Positions 1 through 14,411 of a DNA stretch of 64,000 nt are shown piece by piece. Numbering within the stretch: position 1 is the first letter of the stretch; each line of letters starts with the position of its first letter. Where the stretch lies: assembly GCF_947347685.1 (NCBI RefSeq), contig NC_070649.1, positions 16,091,561 through 16,155,560 on the forward strand, in the 5' to 3' direction. Made by a program: the position numbers and the translations under genes. Under the pieces are notes generated by a model, which saw only the letters and a program-made list of their open reading frames with translations, was not told the origin of the DNA and searched no databases. This DNA comes from Pleuronectes platessa (Eukaryota > Chordata > Actinopteri > Pleuronectiformes > Pleuronectidae).

Positions 1-997
1 TGCAACACAGGGCTCATCACCGGTCCAACACAGTGCTTATCACCAGTCCAACACAGGGAGGATCACCAGTCTAACACAGGGCTGATCACCAGTCCATCAC
101 CGGGAGGATCAACAGTCCATCACAGGGCTGATCACCAGTCCATCACAGGGAGGATCACCAGTCCATCAGAGGAAGGATCACCAGTCCATCACAGGGAGGA
201 TCACCAGTCCATCACAGGGCTGATCACCAGTCCATCACAGGGAGGATCACCAGTCCATCACAGGGAGGATCACCAATCCAGCACAGGGAGGATCACCAGT
301 CCAACACAGGGCTGATCACCAGTCCATCACAGTGCTCATCACCAGTCCATCACAGAAAGGATCACCAGTCCATCACAGGTCTGATCCCCAGTCCAACACA
401 GGGAGGATCACCAGTCCATCACAGGGAGGATCACCAGTCCAATACAGGAAGGATCACCAGTCCATCACAGGGCTGATCACCAGTCCATCACAGGGAGGAT
501 CACTAGTCCATCACAGGGCTGATCACCAGTCCATCAAAGGGAGGATCACCAGTCCATCACAGGGCTGATCACCAGTCCATCAGAGGGAGGATACCCAGTC
601 CATCAAAAGGAGGATCACCAGTCCATCACAGGGCTGAAAACCAGTCCATAAAAGGGAGGATCACCAATCCATCACATGGCTGATAACCAGTCCATCGAAG
701 GGGTTATAACCAGTCCATCAAAGGGATGATCACCAGTCCATCAAAGGGAGGATCACCAGTCCATCACAGAGAGGATCACCAGTCCATCATAGGGCTGATC
801 ACCAGTCCATCAGAGGGAGGATCACCAGTCCATCACAGGGAGGATCACCAGTCCATCACAGTGCTGATCACCAGTCCATCACAGGGAGGATCACCAGTCC
901 ATCACAGGGAGGATCACCAGTCCATCACAGGGAGGATCACGAATCCAGCACAGGGAGGATCACCAGTCCATCACAGGGCTGATCACCAGTCCATCAG

Positions 998-2440
998 AGG
1001 GAGGATCACCAGTCCATAACAAGGAGGATCACCAGTCCATCACAGGGCTGATCACCAGTCCATCAAAGGGAGGATCACCAGTCCATCACATGGCTGATAA
1101 CCAGTCCATCAAAGGGGCTATAACCAGTCCATCAAAGGGAGGATCACCAGTCCATCAAAGGGAGGATCACCAGTCCATCACAGGGCTGATAACCAGCCCA
1201 TCAAAGGGAGGATCACCAGTCCATCAAAGGGAGGATCACCAGTCCAACACAGGGCTCATCACCGGTCCAACACAGGGCTGATCACCAGTCCAACACAGAG
1301 AGGATCACCAGTCTAACACAGGGCTGATCACCAGTCCATCACCGGGAGGATCACCAGTCCATCGATGGGCTGATCACCAGTCCATCACAGGTCTGATCAC
1401 CAGTCCATAACAGGGCTGATCACCAGTCCATCACAGGGAGGATCACCAGTCCATCACAGGGAGGATCACCAATCCATCACAGGGAGGATCACCAGTCCAT
1501 CACAGGGCTGATCACCAGTCCATCAGAGGGAGGATCACCAATCCATCACAGGGAGGATCACCAGTCCATGACAGGGCTCATCACCAGTCCATCACAGGTC
1601 TGATCACCAGTCCAACATAGGGCTGATCACCAGTCCATCACAGGGCTCATCACCAGTCCATCACAGGTCTGATCACCAGTCCAACACAGGGAGGATCACC
1701 AGTCCATCACAGGGAGGATCACCAGTCCATAACAAGGAGGATCACCAGTCCATCACAGGGCTGATCACCAGTCCATCAAAGGGAGGATCACCAGTCCATC
1801 ACATGGCTGATAACCAGTCCATCAAAGGGGCTATAACCAGTCCATCAAAGGGAGGATCACCAGTCCATCAAAGGGAGGATCACCAGTCCATCACAGGGCT
1901 GATAACCAGCCCATCAAAGGGAGGATCACCAGTCCATCAAAGGGAGGATCACCAGTCCAACACAGGGCTCATCACCGGTCCAACACAGGGCTGATCACCA
2001 GTCCAACACAGAGAGGATCACCAGTCTAACACAGGGCTGATCACCAGTCCATCACCGGGAGGATCACCAGTCCATCGATGGGCTGATCACCAGTCCATCA
2101 CAGGTCTGATCACCAGTCCATAACAGGGCTGATCACCAGTCCATCACAGGGAGGATCACCAGTCCATCACAGGGAGGATCACCAATCCATCACAGGGAGG
2201 ATCACCAGTCCATCACAGGGCTGATCACCAGTCCATCAGAGGGAGGATCACCAATCCATCACAGGGAGGATCACCAGTCCATGACAGGGCTCATCACCAG
2301 TCCATCACAGGTCTGATCACCAGTCCAACATAGGGCTGATCACCAGTCCATCACAGGGCTCATCACCAGTCCATCACAGGTCTGATCACCAGTCCAACAC
2401 AGGGAGGATCACCAGTCCATCACAGGGAGGATCACCAGTC
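998..2440. repeat. 713-bp tandem duplication in copy A (31 monomers x 2)
   Basis: Bases 998-1710 are repeated at 1711-2423, with the match running to about 2440. The left boundary is the G/C mismatch at 997 against 1710. Both copies contain the series CATAACAAGG, CACATGGCTGATAACC, GGGGCTATAACC, ACCGGTCC, CACCGGGAGG and ATCGATGG in the same order. A related locus at 9167-10929 carries only one copy of this block, which suggests the block was duplicated here or lost there. Confidence 0.9.
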
Positions 2441-2910
2441 CAATACAGGAAGGATCACCAGTCCATCACAGGGCTGATCACCAGTCCATCACAGGGAGGA
2501 TCACTAGTCCATCACAGGGAGGATCACCAATCTAGCACAGGGAGGATCACCAGTCCATCACAGGGCTGATAACCAGCCCATCAAAGGGAGGATCACCAGT
2601 GCAACACAGGGCTCATCACCGGTCCAACACAGTGCTGATCACCAGTCCACCACAGGGAGGATCACCTTTCTAACACAGGGCTGATCACCAGTCCATCACC
2701 GGGAGGATCAACAGTCCATCACAGGGCTGATCACCAGTCCATCACAGGGAGGATCACCAGTCCATCAGAGGAAGGATCACCAGTCCATCACAGGGAGGAT
2801 CACCAGTCCATCACAGGGCTGATCACCAGTCCATCACAGGGAGGATCACCAGTCCATCACAGGGAAGATCACCAATCCAGCACAGGGAGGATCACCAGTC
2901 CAACACAGGG

Positions 2911-5900
2911 CTGATCACCAGTCCAACACAGGGCTGATCACCAGTCCATCACAGGGCTCATCACCAGTCCATCACAGAAAGGATCACCAGTCCATCACAG
3001 GGAGGATCACCAGTCCATCAGAGGGAGGATCACCAGTCCATCACAGGGAGGATCAACAGTCCATCACAGGGAGGATCACCAATCCATCACAGGGAGGATC
3101 ACCAGTCCATCACATGGCTGATAACCAGTCCATCACAGGGGCTATAACCAGTCCATCAAAGGGAGGATCACCAGTCCATCAAAGGGAGGATCACCAGTCC
3201 ATCACAGCGCTGGTAACCAGCCCATCAAAGGGAGGATCACCAGTCCATCAAAGGGAGGATCACCAGTCCATCAGAGGGAGGATCACCAATCCATCACCTG
3301 GAGGATCACCAGTCCATCACATGGCTGATAACCAGTCCATCACAGGGGCTATAACCAGTCCATCACAGGGACGATCACCAGTCCATCACAGGGAGGATCA
3401 CCAGTCCAACACAGGGCTGATCACCAGTCCATCACAGGGCTCATCACCAGTCCATCACAGAAAGGATCACCAGTCCATCACAGGGAGGATCACCAGTCCA
3501 TCAGAGGGAGGATCACCAGTCCATCACAGGGAGGATCAACAGTCCATCACAGGGAGGATCACCAATCCATCACAGGGAGGATCACCAGTCCATCACAGGG
3601 CTGATCACCAGTCCATCAGAGGGAGGATCACCAATCCATCACAGGGAGGATCACCAGTCCATGACAGGGCTCATCACCAGTCCATCACAGGTCTGATCAC
3701 CAGTCCAACATAGGGCTGATCACCAGTCCATCACAGGGCTCATCACCAGTCCATCACAGGTCTGATCACCAGTCCAACACAGGGAGGATCACCAGTCCAT
3801 CACAGGGAGGATCACCAGTCCAATACAGGGAGGATCACCAGTCCATCACAGGGCTGATCACCAGTCCATCACAGGGAGGATCACTAGTCCATCACAGGGA
3901 GGATCACCAATCTAGCACAGGGAGGATCACCAGTCCATCACAGGGCTGATAACCAGCCCATCAAAGGGAGGATCACCAGTGCAACACAGGGCTCATCACC
4001 GGTCCAACACAGTGCTGATCACCAGTCCAACACAGGGAGGATCACCAGTCTAACACAGGGCTGATCACCAGTCCATCACCGGGAGGATCAACAGTCCATC
4101 ACAGGGCTGATCACCAGTCCATCACAGGGAGGATCACCAGTCCATCAGAGGAAGGATCACCAGTCCATCACAGGGAGGATCACCAGTCCATCACAGGGCT
4201 GATCACCAGTCCATCACAGGGAGGATCACCAGTCCATCACAGGGAGGATCACCAATCCAGCACAGGGAGGATCACCAGTCCAACACAGGGCTGATCACCA
4301 GTCCATCACAGTGCTCATCACCAGTCCATCACAGAAAGGATCACCAGTCCATCACAGGTCTGATCACCAGTCCAACACAGGGAGGATCACCAGTCCATCA
4401 CAGGGAGGATCACCAGTCCAATACAGGAAGGATCACCAGTCCATCACAGGGCTGATCACCAGTCCATCACAGGGAGGATCACTAGTCCATCACAGGGCTG
4501 ATCACCAGTCCATCAAAGGGAGGATCACCAGTCCATCACAGGGCTGATCACCAGTCCATCAGAGGGAGGATACCCAGTCCATCAAAAGGAGGATCACCAG
4601 TCCATCACAGGGCTGAAAACCAGTCCATAAAAGGGAGGATCACCAATCCATCACATGGCTGATAACCAGTCCATCGAAGGGGTTATAACCAGTCCATCAA
4701 AGGGATGATCACCAGTCCATCAAAGGGAGGATCACCAGTCCATCACAGAGAGGATCACCAGTCCATCATAGGGCTGATCACCAGTCCATCAGAGGGAGGA
4801 TCACCAGTCCATCACAGGGAGGATCACCAGTCCATCACAGTGCTGATCACCAGTCCATCACAGGGAGGATCACCAGTCCATCACAGGGAGGATCACGAAT
4901 CCAGCACAGGGAGGATCACCAGTCCATCACAGGGCTGATCACCAGTCCATCAGAGGGAGGATCACCAGTCCATAACAAGGAGGATCACCAGTCCATCACA
5001 GGGCTGATCACCAGTCCATCAAAGGGAGGATCACCAGTCCATCACATGGCTGATAACCAGTCCATCAAAGGGGCTATAACCAGTCCATCAAAGGGAGGAT
5101 CACCAGTCCATCAAAGGGAGGATCACCAGTCCATCACAGGGCTGATAACCAGCCCATCAAAGGGAGGATCACCAGTGCAACACAGGGCTCATCACCGGTC
5201 CAACACAGTGCTGATCACCAGTCCAACACAGGGAGGATCACCAGTCTAACACAGGGCTGATCACCAGTCCATCACCGGGAGGATCAACAGTCCATCACAG
5301 GGCTGATCACCAGTCCATCACAGGGAGGATCACCAGTCCATCAGAGGAAGGATCACCAGTCCAACACAGGGAGGATCACCAGTCCATCACAGGGCTGATC
5401 ACCAGTCCATCACAGGGAGGATCACCAGTCCATCACAGGGAGGATCACCAATCCAGCACAGGGAGGATCACCAGTCCAACACAGGGCTGATCACCAGTCC
5501 ATCACAGTGCTCATCACCAGTCCATCACAGAAAGGATCACCAGTCCATCACAGGGAAGATCACCAGTCCATCAGAGGGAGGATCACCAGTCCATCACAGG
5601 GAGGATCAACAGTCCATCACAGGGAGGATCACCAATCCATCACAGGGAGGATCACCAGTCCATCACATGGCTGATTACCAGTCCATCACAGGGGCTATAA
5701 CCAGTCCATCACAGGGACGATCACCAGTCCATCACAGGGAGGATCACCAGTCCAACACAGGGCTGATCACCAGTCCATCACAGGGCTCATCACCAGTCCA
5801 TCACAGAAAGGATCACCAGTCCATCACAGGGAGGATCACCAGTCCATCAGAGGGAGGATCACCAGTCCATCACAGGGAGGATCAACAGTCCATCACAGGG

Positions 5901-8900
5901 AGGATCACCAATCCATCACAGGGAGGATCACCAGTCCATCACATGGCTGATAACCAGTCCATCACAGGGGCTATAACCAGTCCATCAAAGGGAGGATCAC
6001 CAGTCCATCACATGGCTGATAACCAGTCCATCACAGGGGCTATAACCAGTCCATCAAAGGGAGGATCACCAGTCCATCAAAGGGAGGATCACCAGTCCAT
6101 CACAGCGCTGGTAACCAGCCCATCAAAGGGAGGATCACCAGTCCATCAAAGGGAGGATCACCAGTCCAACACAGGGCTCATCACCGGTCCAACACAGGGC
6201 TGATCACCAGTCCAACACAGGGAGGATCACCAGTCTAACACAGGGCTGATCACCAGTCCATCACAGGGAGGATCACCAGTCCATCACAGGGAGGATCACC
6301 AATCCAGCACAGGGAGGATCACCAGTCCATCACAGGGCTGATCACCAGTCCATCACAGGGCTGATCACCAGTCCATCAAATGGAGGATTACCAGTCCATC
6401 ACATGGCTGATCACCAGTCCATCACAGTGCTCATCAGCAGTCCATCACAGAAAGGATCACCAGTCCATCACAGGGAGGATTACCAGTCCATCACATGGCT
6501 GATAACCAGTCCATCAAAGGCAGGATCACCAGTCCATCACATGGCTGATAACCAGTCCATCAAAGGGGCTGTAACCAGTCCATCAAAGAGAGGATCACCA
6601 GTCCATCAAAGGGAGGATCACCAGTCCATCACAGGGCTGATAACCAGCCCATCAAAGGGAGGATCACAAGTCCATCAAAGGGAGGATCACCAGTCCAACA
6701 CAGGGCTCATCACCGGTCCAACACAGGGCTGATCACCAGTCCAACACAGGGAGGATCACCAGTCTAAAACAGGGCTGATCACCAGTCCATCACCGGGAGG
6801 ATCACCAGTCCATCACAGGGCTGATCACCAGTCCATCACAGGGAGGATCACCAGTCCATCACAGGGAGGATCACTAATCCAGCACAGGTAGGATCACCAG
6901 TCCATCACAGGGCTGATCACCAGTTCAACATAGGGCTGATCACCAGTCCATCACAGGGCTCATCACCAGTCCATCACAGGTCTGATCACCAGTCCAACAC
7001 AGGTCTGATCACCAGTCCAATACAGGAAGGATCACCAGTCCATCAAAGGGAGGATCACCAGTCCATCACATGGCTGATAACCAGTCCATCACAGGGGCTA
7101 TAACCAGTCCATCAAAGGGAGGATCACCAGTCCATCAAAGGGAGGATCACCAGTCCATCACAGGGCTGGTAACCAGCCCATCAAAGGGAGGATCACCAGT
7201 CCATCAAAGGGAGGATCACCAGTCCAACACAGGGCTCATCACCGGTCCAACATAGGGCTGATCACCAGTCCAACACAGGGAGGATCACCAGTCTAAAACA
7301 GGGCTGATCACCAGTCCATCACCGGGAGGATCACCAGTCCATCACAGGGCTGATCACCAGTCCATCAAAGGGAGGATCACCAGTCCATCACAGGGCTGAT
7401 CACCAGTCCATCACAGGGCTGATCACCAGTCCATCAAATGGAGGATTACCAGTCCATCACATGGCTGATAACCAGTCCATCAAAGGGAGGATCACCAGTC
7501 CATCACATGGCTGATAACCAGTCCATCAAAGGGGCTGTAACCAGTCCATCAAAGAGAGGATCACCAGTCCATCAAAGGGAGGATCACCAGTCCATCACAG
7601 GGCTGATAACCAGCCCATCAAAGGGAGGATCACAAGTCCATCAAAGGGAGGATCACCAGTCCAACACAGGGCTCATCACCGGTCCAACACAGGGCTGATC
7701 ACCAGTCCAACACAGGGAGGATCACCAGTCTAAAACAGGGCTGATCACCAGTCCATCACCGGGAGGATCACCAGTCCATCACAGGGCTGATCACCAGTCC
7801 ATCAAAGGGAGGATCACCAGTCCATCACAGGGCTGATCACCAGTCCATCACAGGGAGGATCACCAGTCCATCACAGGGAGGATCACTAATCCAGCACAGG
7901 TAGGATCACCAGTCCATCACAGGGCTGATCACCAGTTCAACATAGGGCTGATCACCAGTCCATCACAGGGCTCATCACCAGTCCATCACAGGTCTGATCA
8001 CCAGTCCAACACAGGTCTGATCACCAGTCCAATACAGGAAGGATCACCAGTCCATCAAAGGGAGGATCACCAGTCCATCACATGGCTGATAACCAGTCCA
8101 TCACAGGTCTGATCACCAGTCCATCACATGGCTGAAAACCAGTCCATAAAAGGGAGGATCACCAATCCATCACATGGCTGATAACCAGTCCATCGAAGGG
8201 GTTATAACCAGTCCATCAAAGGGATGATCACCAGTCCATCAAAGGGAGGATCACCAGTCCATCACAGAGAGGATCACCAGTCCATCATAGGGCTGATCAC
8301 CAGTCCATCAGAGGGAGGATCACCAGTCCATCACAGGGAGGATCACCAGTCCATCACAGTGCTGATCACCAGTCCATCACAGGGAGGATCACCAGTCCAT
8401 CACAGGGAGGATCACGAATCCAGCACAGGGAGGATCACCAGTCCATCACAGGGCTGATCACCAGTCCATCAGAGGGAGGATCACCAGTCCATAACAAGGA
8501 GGATCACCAGTCCATCACAGGGCTGATCACCAGTCCATCAAAGGGAGGATCACCAGTCCATCACATGGCTGATAACCAGTCCATCAAAGGGGCTATAACC
8601 AGTCCATCAAAGAGAGGATCACCAGTCCATCAAAGGGAGGATCACCAGTCCATCACAGGGCCGATAACCAGCCCATCAAAGGGAGGATCACCAGTCCAAC
8701 ACAGGGCTCATCACCGGTCCAACACAGGGCTGATCACCAGTCCAACACAGAGAGGATCAACAGTCTAACACAGGGCTGATCACCAGTCCATCACCGGGAG
8801 GATCACCAGTCCATCGATGGGCTGATCACCAGTCCATCACAGGTCTGATCACCAGTCCATAACAGGGCTGATCACCAGTCCATCACAGGGAGGAACACCA

Positions 8901-8912
8901 GTCCATCACAGG
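2911..8912. repeat. 6-kb internal segmental duplicate, first version (A1)
   Basis: These 6,002 bp align to 17056-23057 at a constant offset of 14,145 bp (615 monomers) with no block gain or loss; the edges are the first mismatching bases on each side. Version 1 has CACCTGGAGG near 3297 where version 2 has CACAGGGAGG. It lacks the version-2 variants CCTTCACCGG (near 18219), CACCTGTCC (near 18259) and CCATTACAGG (near 22543). The same version-1 states occur in B1 and C1. Confidence 0.9.
3980..5176. repeat. 1.2-kb dispersed duplicate of 1-1220
   Basis: Bases 1 to about 900 align here at offset 3,979, and from there to 1220 at offset 3,956, so this copy has one monomer fewer. It shares rare variants such as ACTAGTCC, ATACCCAGTCC, ATCGAAGGGG and ACGAATCC. 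It differs at 40 (T against G at 4019) and 387. The match ends at 5177, where GTGCAACAC replaces GTCCATCAA. Confidence 0.85.
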
Positions 8913-9166
8913 TCTGATCACCAGTCCAACATAGGGCTGATCACCAGTCCATCACAGGGCTCATCACCAGTCCATCACAGGTCTGATCACCAGTCCAACA
9001 CAGGGAGGATCACCAGTCCATCACAGGGAGGATCACCAGTCCAATACAGGGAGGATCACCAGTCCATCACAGGGCTGATCACCAGTCCATCACAGGGCTG
9101 ATCACCAGTCCATCACAGGGAGGATCACCAGTCCATCAGAGGAAGGATCACCAGTCCATCACAGGG

Positions 9167-10929
9167 AGGATCACCAGTCCATCACAGGGCTGATCACCAG
9201 TCCATCACAGGGAGGATCACTAGTCCATCACAGGGCTGATCACCAGTCCATCAAAGGGAGGATCACCAGTCCATCACAGGGCTGATCACCAGTCCATCAG
9301 AGGGAGGATACCCAGTCCATCAAAAGGAGGATCACCAGTCCATCACAGGGCTGAAAACCAGTCCATAAAAGGGAGGATCACCAATCCATCACATGGCTGA
9401 TAACCAGTCCATCGAAGGGGTTATAACCAGTCCATCAAAGGGATGATCACCAGTCCATCAAAGGGAGGATCACCAGTCCATCACAGAGAGGATCACCAGT
9501 CCATCATAGGGCTGATCACCAGTCCATCAGAGGGAGGATCACCAGTCCATCACAGGGAGGATCACCAGTCCATCACAGTGCTGATCACCAGTCCATCACA
9601 GGGAGGATCACCAGTCCATCACAGGGAGGATCACCAGTCCATCACAGGGAGGATCACGAATCCAGCACAGGGAGGATCACCAGTCCATCACAGGGCTGAT
9701 CACCAGTCCATCAGAGGGAGGATCACCAGTCCATAACAAGGAGGATCACCAGTCCATCACAGGGCTGATCACCAGTCCATCAAAGGGAGGATCACCAGTC
9801 CATCACATGGCTGATAACCAGTCCATCAAAGGGGCTATAACCAGTCCATCAAAGGGAGGATCACCAGTCCATCAAAGGGAGGATCACCAGTCCATCACAG
9901 GGCTGATAACCAGCCCATCAAAGGGAGGATCACCAGTCCATCAAAGGGAGGATCACCAGTCCAACACAGGGCTCATCACCGGTCCAACACAGGGCTGATC
10001 ACCAGTCCAACACAGAGAGGATCACCAGTCTAACACAGGGCTGATCACCAGTCCATCACCGGGAGGATCACCAGTCCATCGATGGGCTGATCACCAGTCC
10101 ATCACAGGTCTGATCACCAGTCCATAACAGGGCTGATCACCAGTCCATCACAGGGAGGATCACCAGTCCATCACAGGGAGGATCACCAATCCATCACAGG
10201 GAGGATCACCAGTCCATCACAGGGCTGATCACCAGTCCATCAGAGGGAGGATCACCAATCCATCACAGGGAGGATCACCAGTCCATGACAGGGCTCATCA
10301 CCAGTCCATCACAGGTCTGATCACCAGTCCAACATAGGGCTGATCACCAGTCCATCACAGGGCTCATCACCAGTCCATCACAGGTCTGATCACCAGTCCA
10401 ACACAGGGAGGATCACCAGTCCATCACAGGGAGGATCACCAGTCCAATACAGGAAGGATCACCAGTCCATCACAGGGCTGATCACCAGTCCATCACAGGG
10501 AGGATCACTAGTCCATCACAGGGAGGATCACCAATCTAGCACAGGGAGGATCACCAGTCCATCACAGGGCTGATAACCAGCCCATCAAAGGGAGGATCAC
10601 CAGTGCAACACAGGGCTCATCACCGGTCCAACACAGTGCTGATCACCAGTCCACCACAGGGAGGATCACCTTTCTAACACAGGGCTGATCACCAGTCCAT
10701 CACCGGGAGGATCAACAGTCCATCACAGGGCTGATCACCAGTCCATCACAGGGAGGATCACCAGTCCATCAGAGGAAGGATCACCAGTCCATCACAGGGA
10801 GGATCACCAGTCCATCACAGGGCTGATCACCAGTCCATCACAGGGAGGATCACCAGTCCATCACAGGGAAGATCACCAATCCAGCACAGGGAGGATCACC
10901 AGTCCAACACAGGGCTGATCACCAGTCCA
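9167..10929. repeat. Dispersed duplicate of 450-2925 with a single 713-bp block
   Basis: Bases 450-1710 align here at offset 8,717 and 1711-2925 at offset 8,004; the difference is exactly the 713-bp tandem block. Shared rare variants include ACTAGTCC, ATCGAAGGGG, ATCGATGG, ACCTTTCT (near 2665 and 10669) and GGAAGATC. Its right part lies inside the first 1,633-bp copy. Confidence 0.85.
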
Positions 10930-12945
10930 TCACAGTGCTCATCAGCAGTCCATCACAGAAAGGATCACCAGTCCATCACAGGGAGGATCACCAGTCCATC
11001 AGAGGGAGGATCACCAGTCCATCACAGGGAGGATCAACAGTCCATCACAGGGAGGATCACCAATCCATCACAGGGAGGATCACCAGTCCATCACATGGCT
11101 GATAACCAGTCCATCACAGGGGCTATAACCAGTCCATCACAGGGACGATCACCAGTCCATCACAGGGAGGATCACCAGTCCAACACAGGGCTGATCACCA
11201 GTCCATCACAGGGCTCATCACCAGTCCATCACAGAAAGGATCACCAGTCCATCACAGGGAGGATCACCAGTCCATCAGAGGGAGGATCACCAGTCCATCA
11301 CAGGGAGGATCAACAGTCCATCACAGGGCTGATCACCAGTCCATCAGAGGGAGGATCACCAGTCCATAACAAGGAGGATCACCAGTCCATCACAGGGCTG
11401 ATCACCAGTCCATCAAAGGGAGGATCACCAGTCCATCACATGGCTGATAACCAGTCCATCAAAGGGGCTATAACCAGTCCATCAAAGGGAGGATCACCAG
11501 TCCATCAAAGGGAGGATCACCAGTCCATCACAGGGCTGATAACCAGCCCATCAAAGGGAGGATCACCAGTCCATCAAAGGGAGGATCACCAGTCCAACAC
11601 AGGGCTCATCACCGGTCCAACACAGGGCTGATCACCAGTCCAACACAGAGAGGATCACGAGTCTAACACAGGGCTGATCACCAGTCCATCACCGGGAGGA
11701 TCACCAGTCCATCGATGGGCTGATCACCAGTCCATCACAGGTCTGATCACCAGTCCATAACAGGGCTGATCACCAGTCCATCACAGGGAGGATCACCAGT
11801 CCATCACAGGGAGGATCACCAATCCATCACAGGGAGGATCACCAGTCCATCACAGGGCTGATCACCAGTCCATCAGAGGGAGGATCACCAATCCATCACA
11901 GGGAGGATCACCAGTCCATGACAGGGCTCATCACCAGTCCATCACAGGTCTGATCACCAGTCCAACATAGGGCTGATCACCAGTCCATCACAGAGCTCAT
12001 CACCAGTCCATCACAGGTCTGATCACCAGTCCAACACAGGGAGGATCACCAGTCCATCACAGGGAGGATCACCAGTCCAATACAGGAAGGATCACCAGTC
12101 CATCACAGGGCTGATCACCAGTCCATCACAGGGAGGATCACTAGTCCATCACAGGGAGGATCACCAATCTAGCACAGGGAGGATCACCAGTCCATCACAG
12201 GGCTGATAACCAGCCCATCAAAGGGAGGATCACCAGTGCAACACAGGGCTCATCACCGGTCCAACACAGTGCTGATCACCAGTCCACCACAGGGAGGATC
12301 ACCAGTCTAACACAGGGCTGATCACCAGTCCATCACCGGGAGGATCAACAGTCCATCACAGGGCTGATCACCAGTCCATCACAGGGAGGATCACCAGTCC
12401 ATCAGAGGAAGGATTACCAGTCCATCACAGGGAGGATCACCAGTCCATCACAGGGCTGATCACCAGTCCATCACAGGGAGGATCACCAGTCCATCACAGG
12501 GAGGATCACCAATCCAGCACAGGGAGGATCACCAGTCCAACACAGGGCTGATCACCAGTCCATCACAGTGCTCATCAGCAGTCCATCACAGAAAGGATCA
12601 CCAGTCCATCACAGGGAGGATCACCAGTCCATCAGAGGGAGGATCACCAGTCCATCACAGGGAGGATCAACAGTCCATCACAGGGAGGATCACCAATCCA
12701 TCACAGGGAGGATCACCAGTCCATCACATGGCTGATAACCAGTCCATCACAGGGGCTATAACCAGTCCATCACAGGGACGATCACCAGTCCATCACAGGG
12801 AGGATCACCAGTCCAACACAGGGCTGATCACCAGTCCATCACAGGGCTCATCACCAGTCCATCACAGAAAGGATCACCAGTACATCACAGGGAGGATCAC
12901 CAGTCCATCAGAGGGAGGATCACCAGTCCATCACAGGGAGGATCA
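9680..12945. repeat. 1,633-bp tandem duplication in copy A (71 monomers x 2)
   Basis: Bases 9680-11312 are repeated at 11313-12945. The copies have diverged by a few substitutions: ACCAGTCT against ACGAGTCT (11659), GGGCTC against GAGCTC (11994), ACCTTTCT (near 10669) against ACCAGTCT, and GGAAGATC (near 10869) against GGAGGATC. This suggests it is older than the 23-kb unit, since B and C show the same copy-specific states. Confidence 0.88.
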
Positions 12946-14411
12946 ACAGTCCATCACAGGGAGGATCACCAATCCATCACAGGGAGGATCACCAGTCCAT
13001 CACATGGCTGATAACCAGTCCATCACAGGGGCTATAACCAGTCCATCAAAGGGAGGATCACCAGTCCATCAAAGGGAGGATCACCAGTCCATCACAGCGC
13101 TGGTAACCAGCCCATCAAAGGGAGGATCACCAGTCCATCAAAGGGAGGACCACCAGTCCAACAAAGGGCTCATCACCGGTCCAACACAGGGCTGATCACC
13201 AGTCCATCACATGGCTGATAACCAGTCCATCACAGGGGCTATAACCAGTCCATCAAAGGGAGGATCACCAGTCCATCAAAGGGAGGGTCACCAGTCCATC
13301 ACCGGGAGGATCACCAGTCCATCGATGGGCTGATCACCAGTCCATCACAGGTCTGATCACCAGTCCATAACAGGGCTGATCACCAGTCCATCACAGGGAG
13401 GAACACCAGTCCATCACAGGGAGGATCACCAATCCATCACAGGGAGGATCACCAGTCCATCACAGGGCTGATCACCAGTCCATCAGAGGGAGGATCACCA
13501 ATCCATCACAGGGAGGATCACCAGTCCATGACAGGGCTCATCACCAGTCCATCACAGGTCTGATCACCAGTCCAACATAGGGCTGATCACCAGTCCATCA
13601 CAGGGCTCATCACCAGTCCATCACAGGTCTGATCACCAGTCCAACACAGGGAGGATCACCAATCCAGCACAGGGAGGATCACCAGTCCATCACAGGGCTG
13701 ATCACCAGTCCATCACAGGGAGGATCACCAGTCCATAACAAGGAGGATCACCAGTCCATCACAGGGAGGATCACCAGTCCATCACAGGGCTGATCACCAG
13801 TCCATCACAGGGAGGATCACCAGTCCATCACATGGCTGATAACCAGTCCATCACAGGGGCTATAACCAGTCCATCAAAGGGAGGATCACCAGTCCATCAA
13901 AGGGAGGATCACCAGTCCATCACAGGGCTGATCACCAGTCCATCACAGGGCTGATCACCAGTCCATCAAATGGAGGATTACCAGTCCATCACATGGCTGA
14001 TAACCAGTCCATCAAAGGGAGGATCACCAGTCCATCACATGGCTGATAACCAGTCCATCAAAGGGGCTGTAACCAGTCCATCAAAGAGAGGATCACCAGT
14101 CCATCAAAGGGAGGATCACCAGTCCATCACAGGGCTGATAACCAGCCCATCAAAGGGAGGATCACAAGTCCATCAAAGGGAGGATCACCAGTCCAACACA
14201 GGGCTCATCACCGGTCCAACACAGGGCTGATCACCAGTCCAACACAGGGAGGATCACCAGTCTAAAACAGGGCTGATCACCAGTCCATCACCGGGAGGAT
14301 CACCAGTCCATCACAGGGCTGATCACCAGTCCATCAAAGGGAGGATCACCAGTCCATCACAGGGCTGATCACCAGTCCTTCACAGGGAGGATCACCAGTC
14401 CATCACAGGGA

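Noticed and set aside
570..600. Compensating indel in ATACCCAGTCC as evidence against strict register
   Set aside because: ATCACC to ATACCC can be read as two substitutions, and the monomer length stays 23 bp. An insertion plus deletion cannot be excluded at this variant but is not needed.
660..720. TATA-like strings in GGGGTTATAACC and GGGGCTATAACC variants as promoters
   Set aside because: They arise from substitutions in the GATCACC step of the monomer and recur with the duplicated blocks; nothing downstream looks like a transcription unit.
3114..3713. 199-codon forward reading frame, the longest of many Ser/Pro/His-rich repeat frames, as a gene for a repetitive protein
   Set aside because: It is made only of satellite monomers, begins at a chance ATG from CACATGGCTG, ends at a CATAGGG variant, and belongs to the 23-residue cycle forced by a 23-bp unit. 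Similar frames occur all over the array and block changes do not preserve frame.
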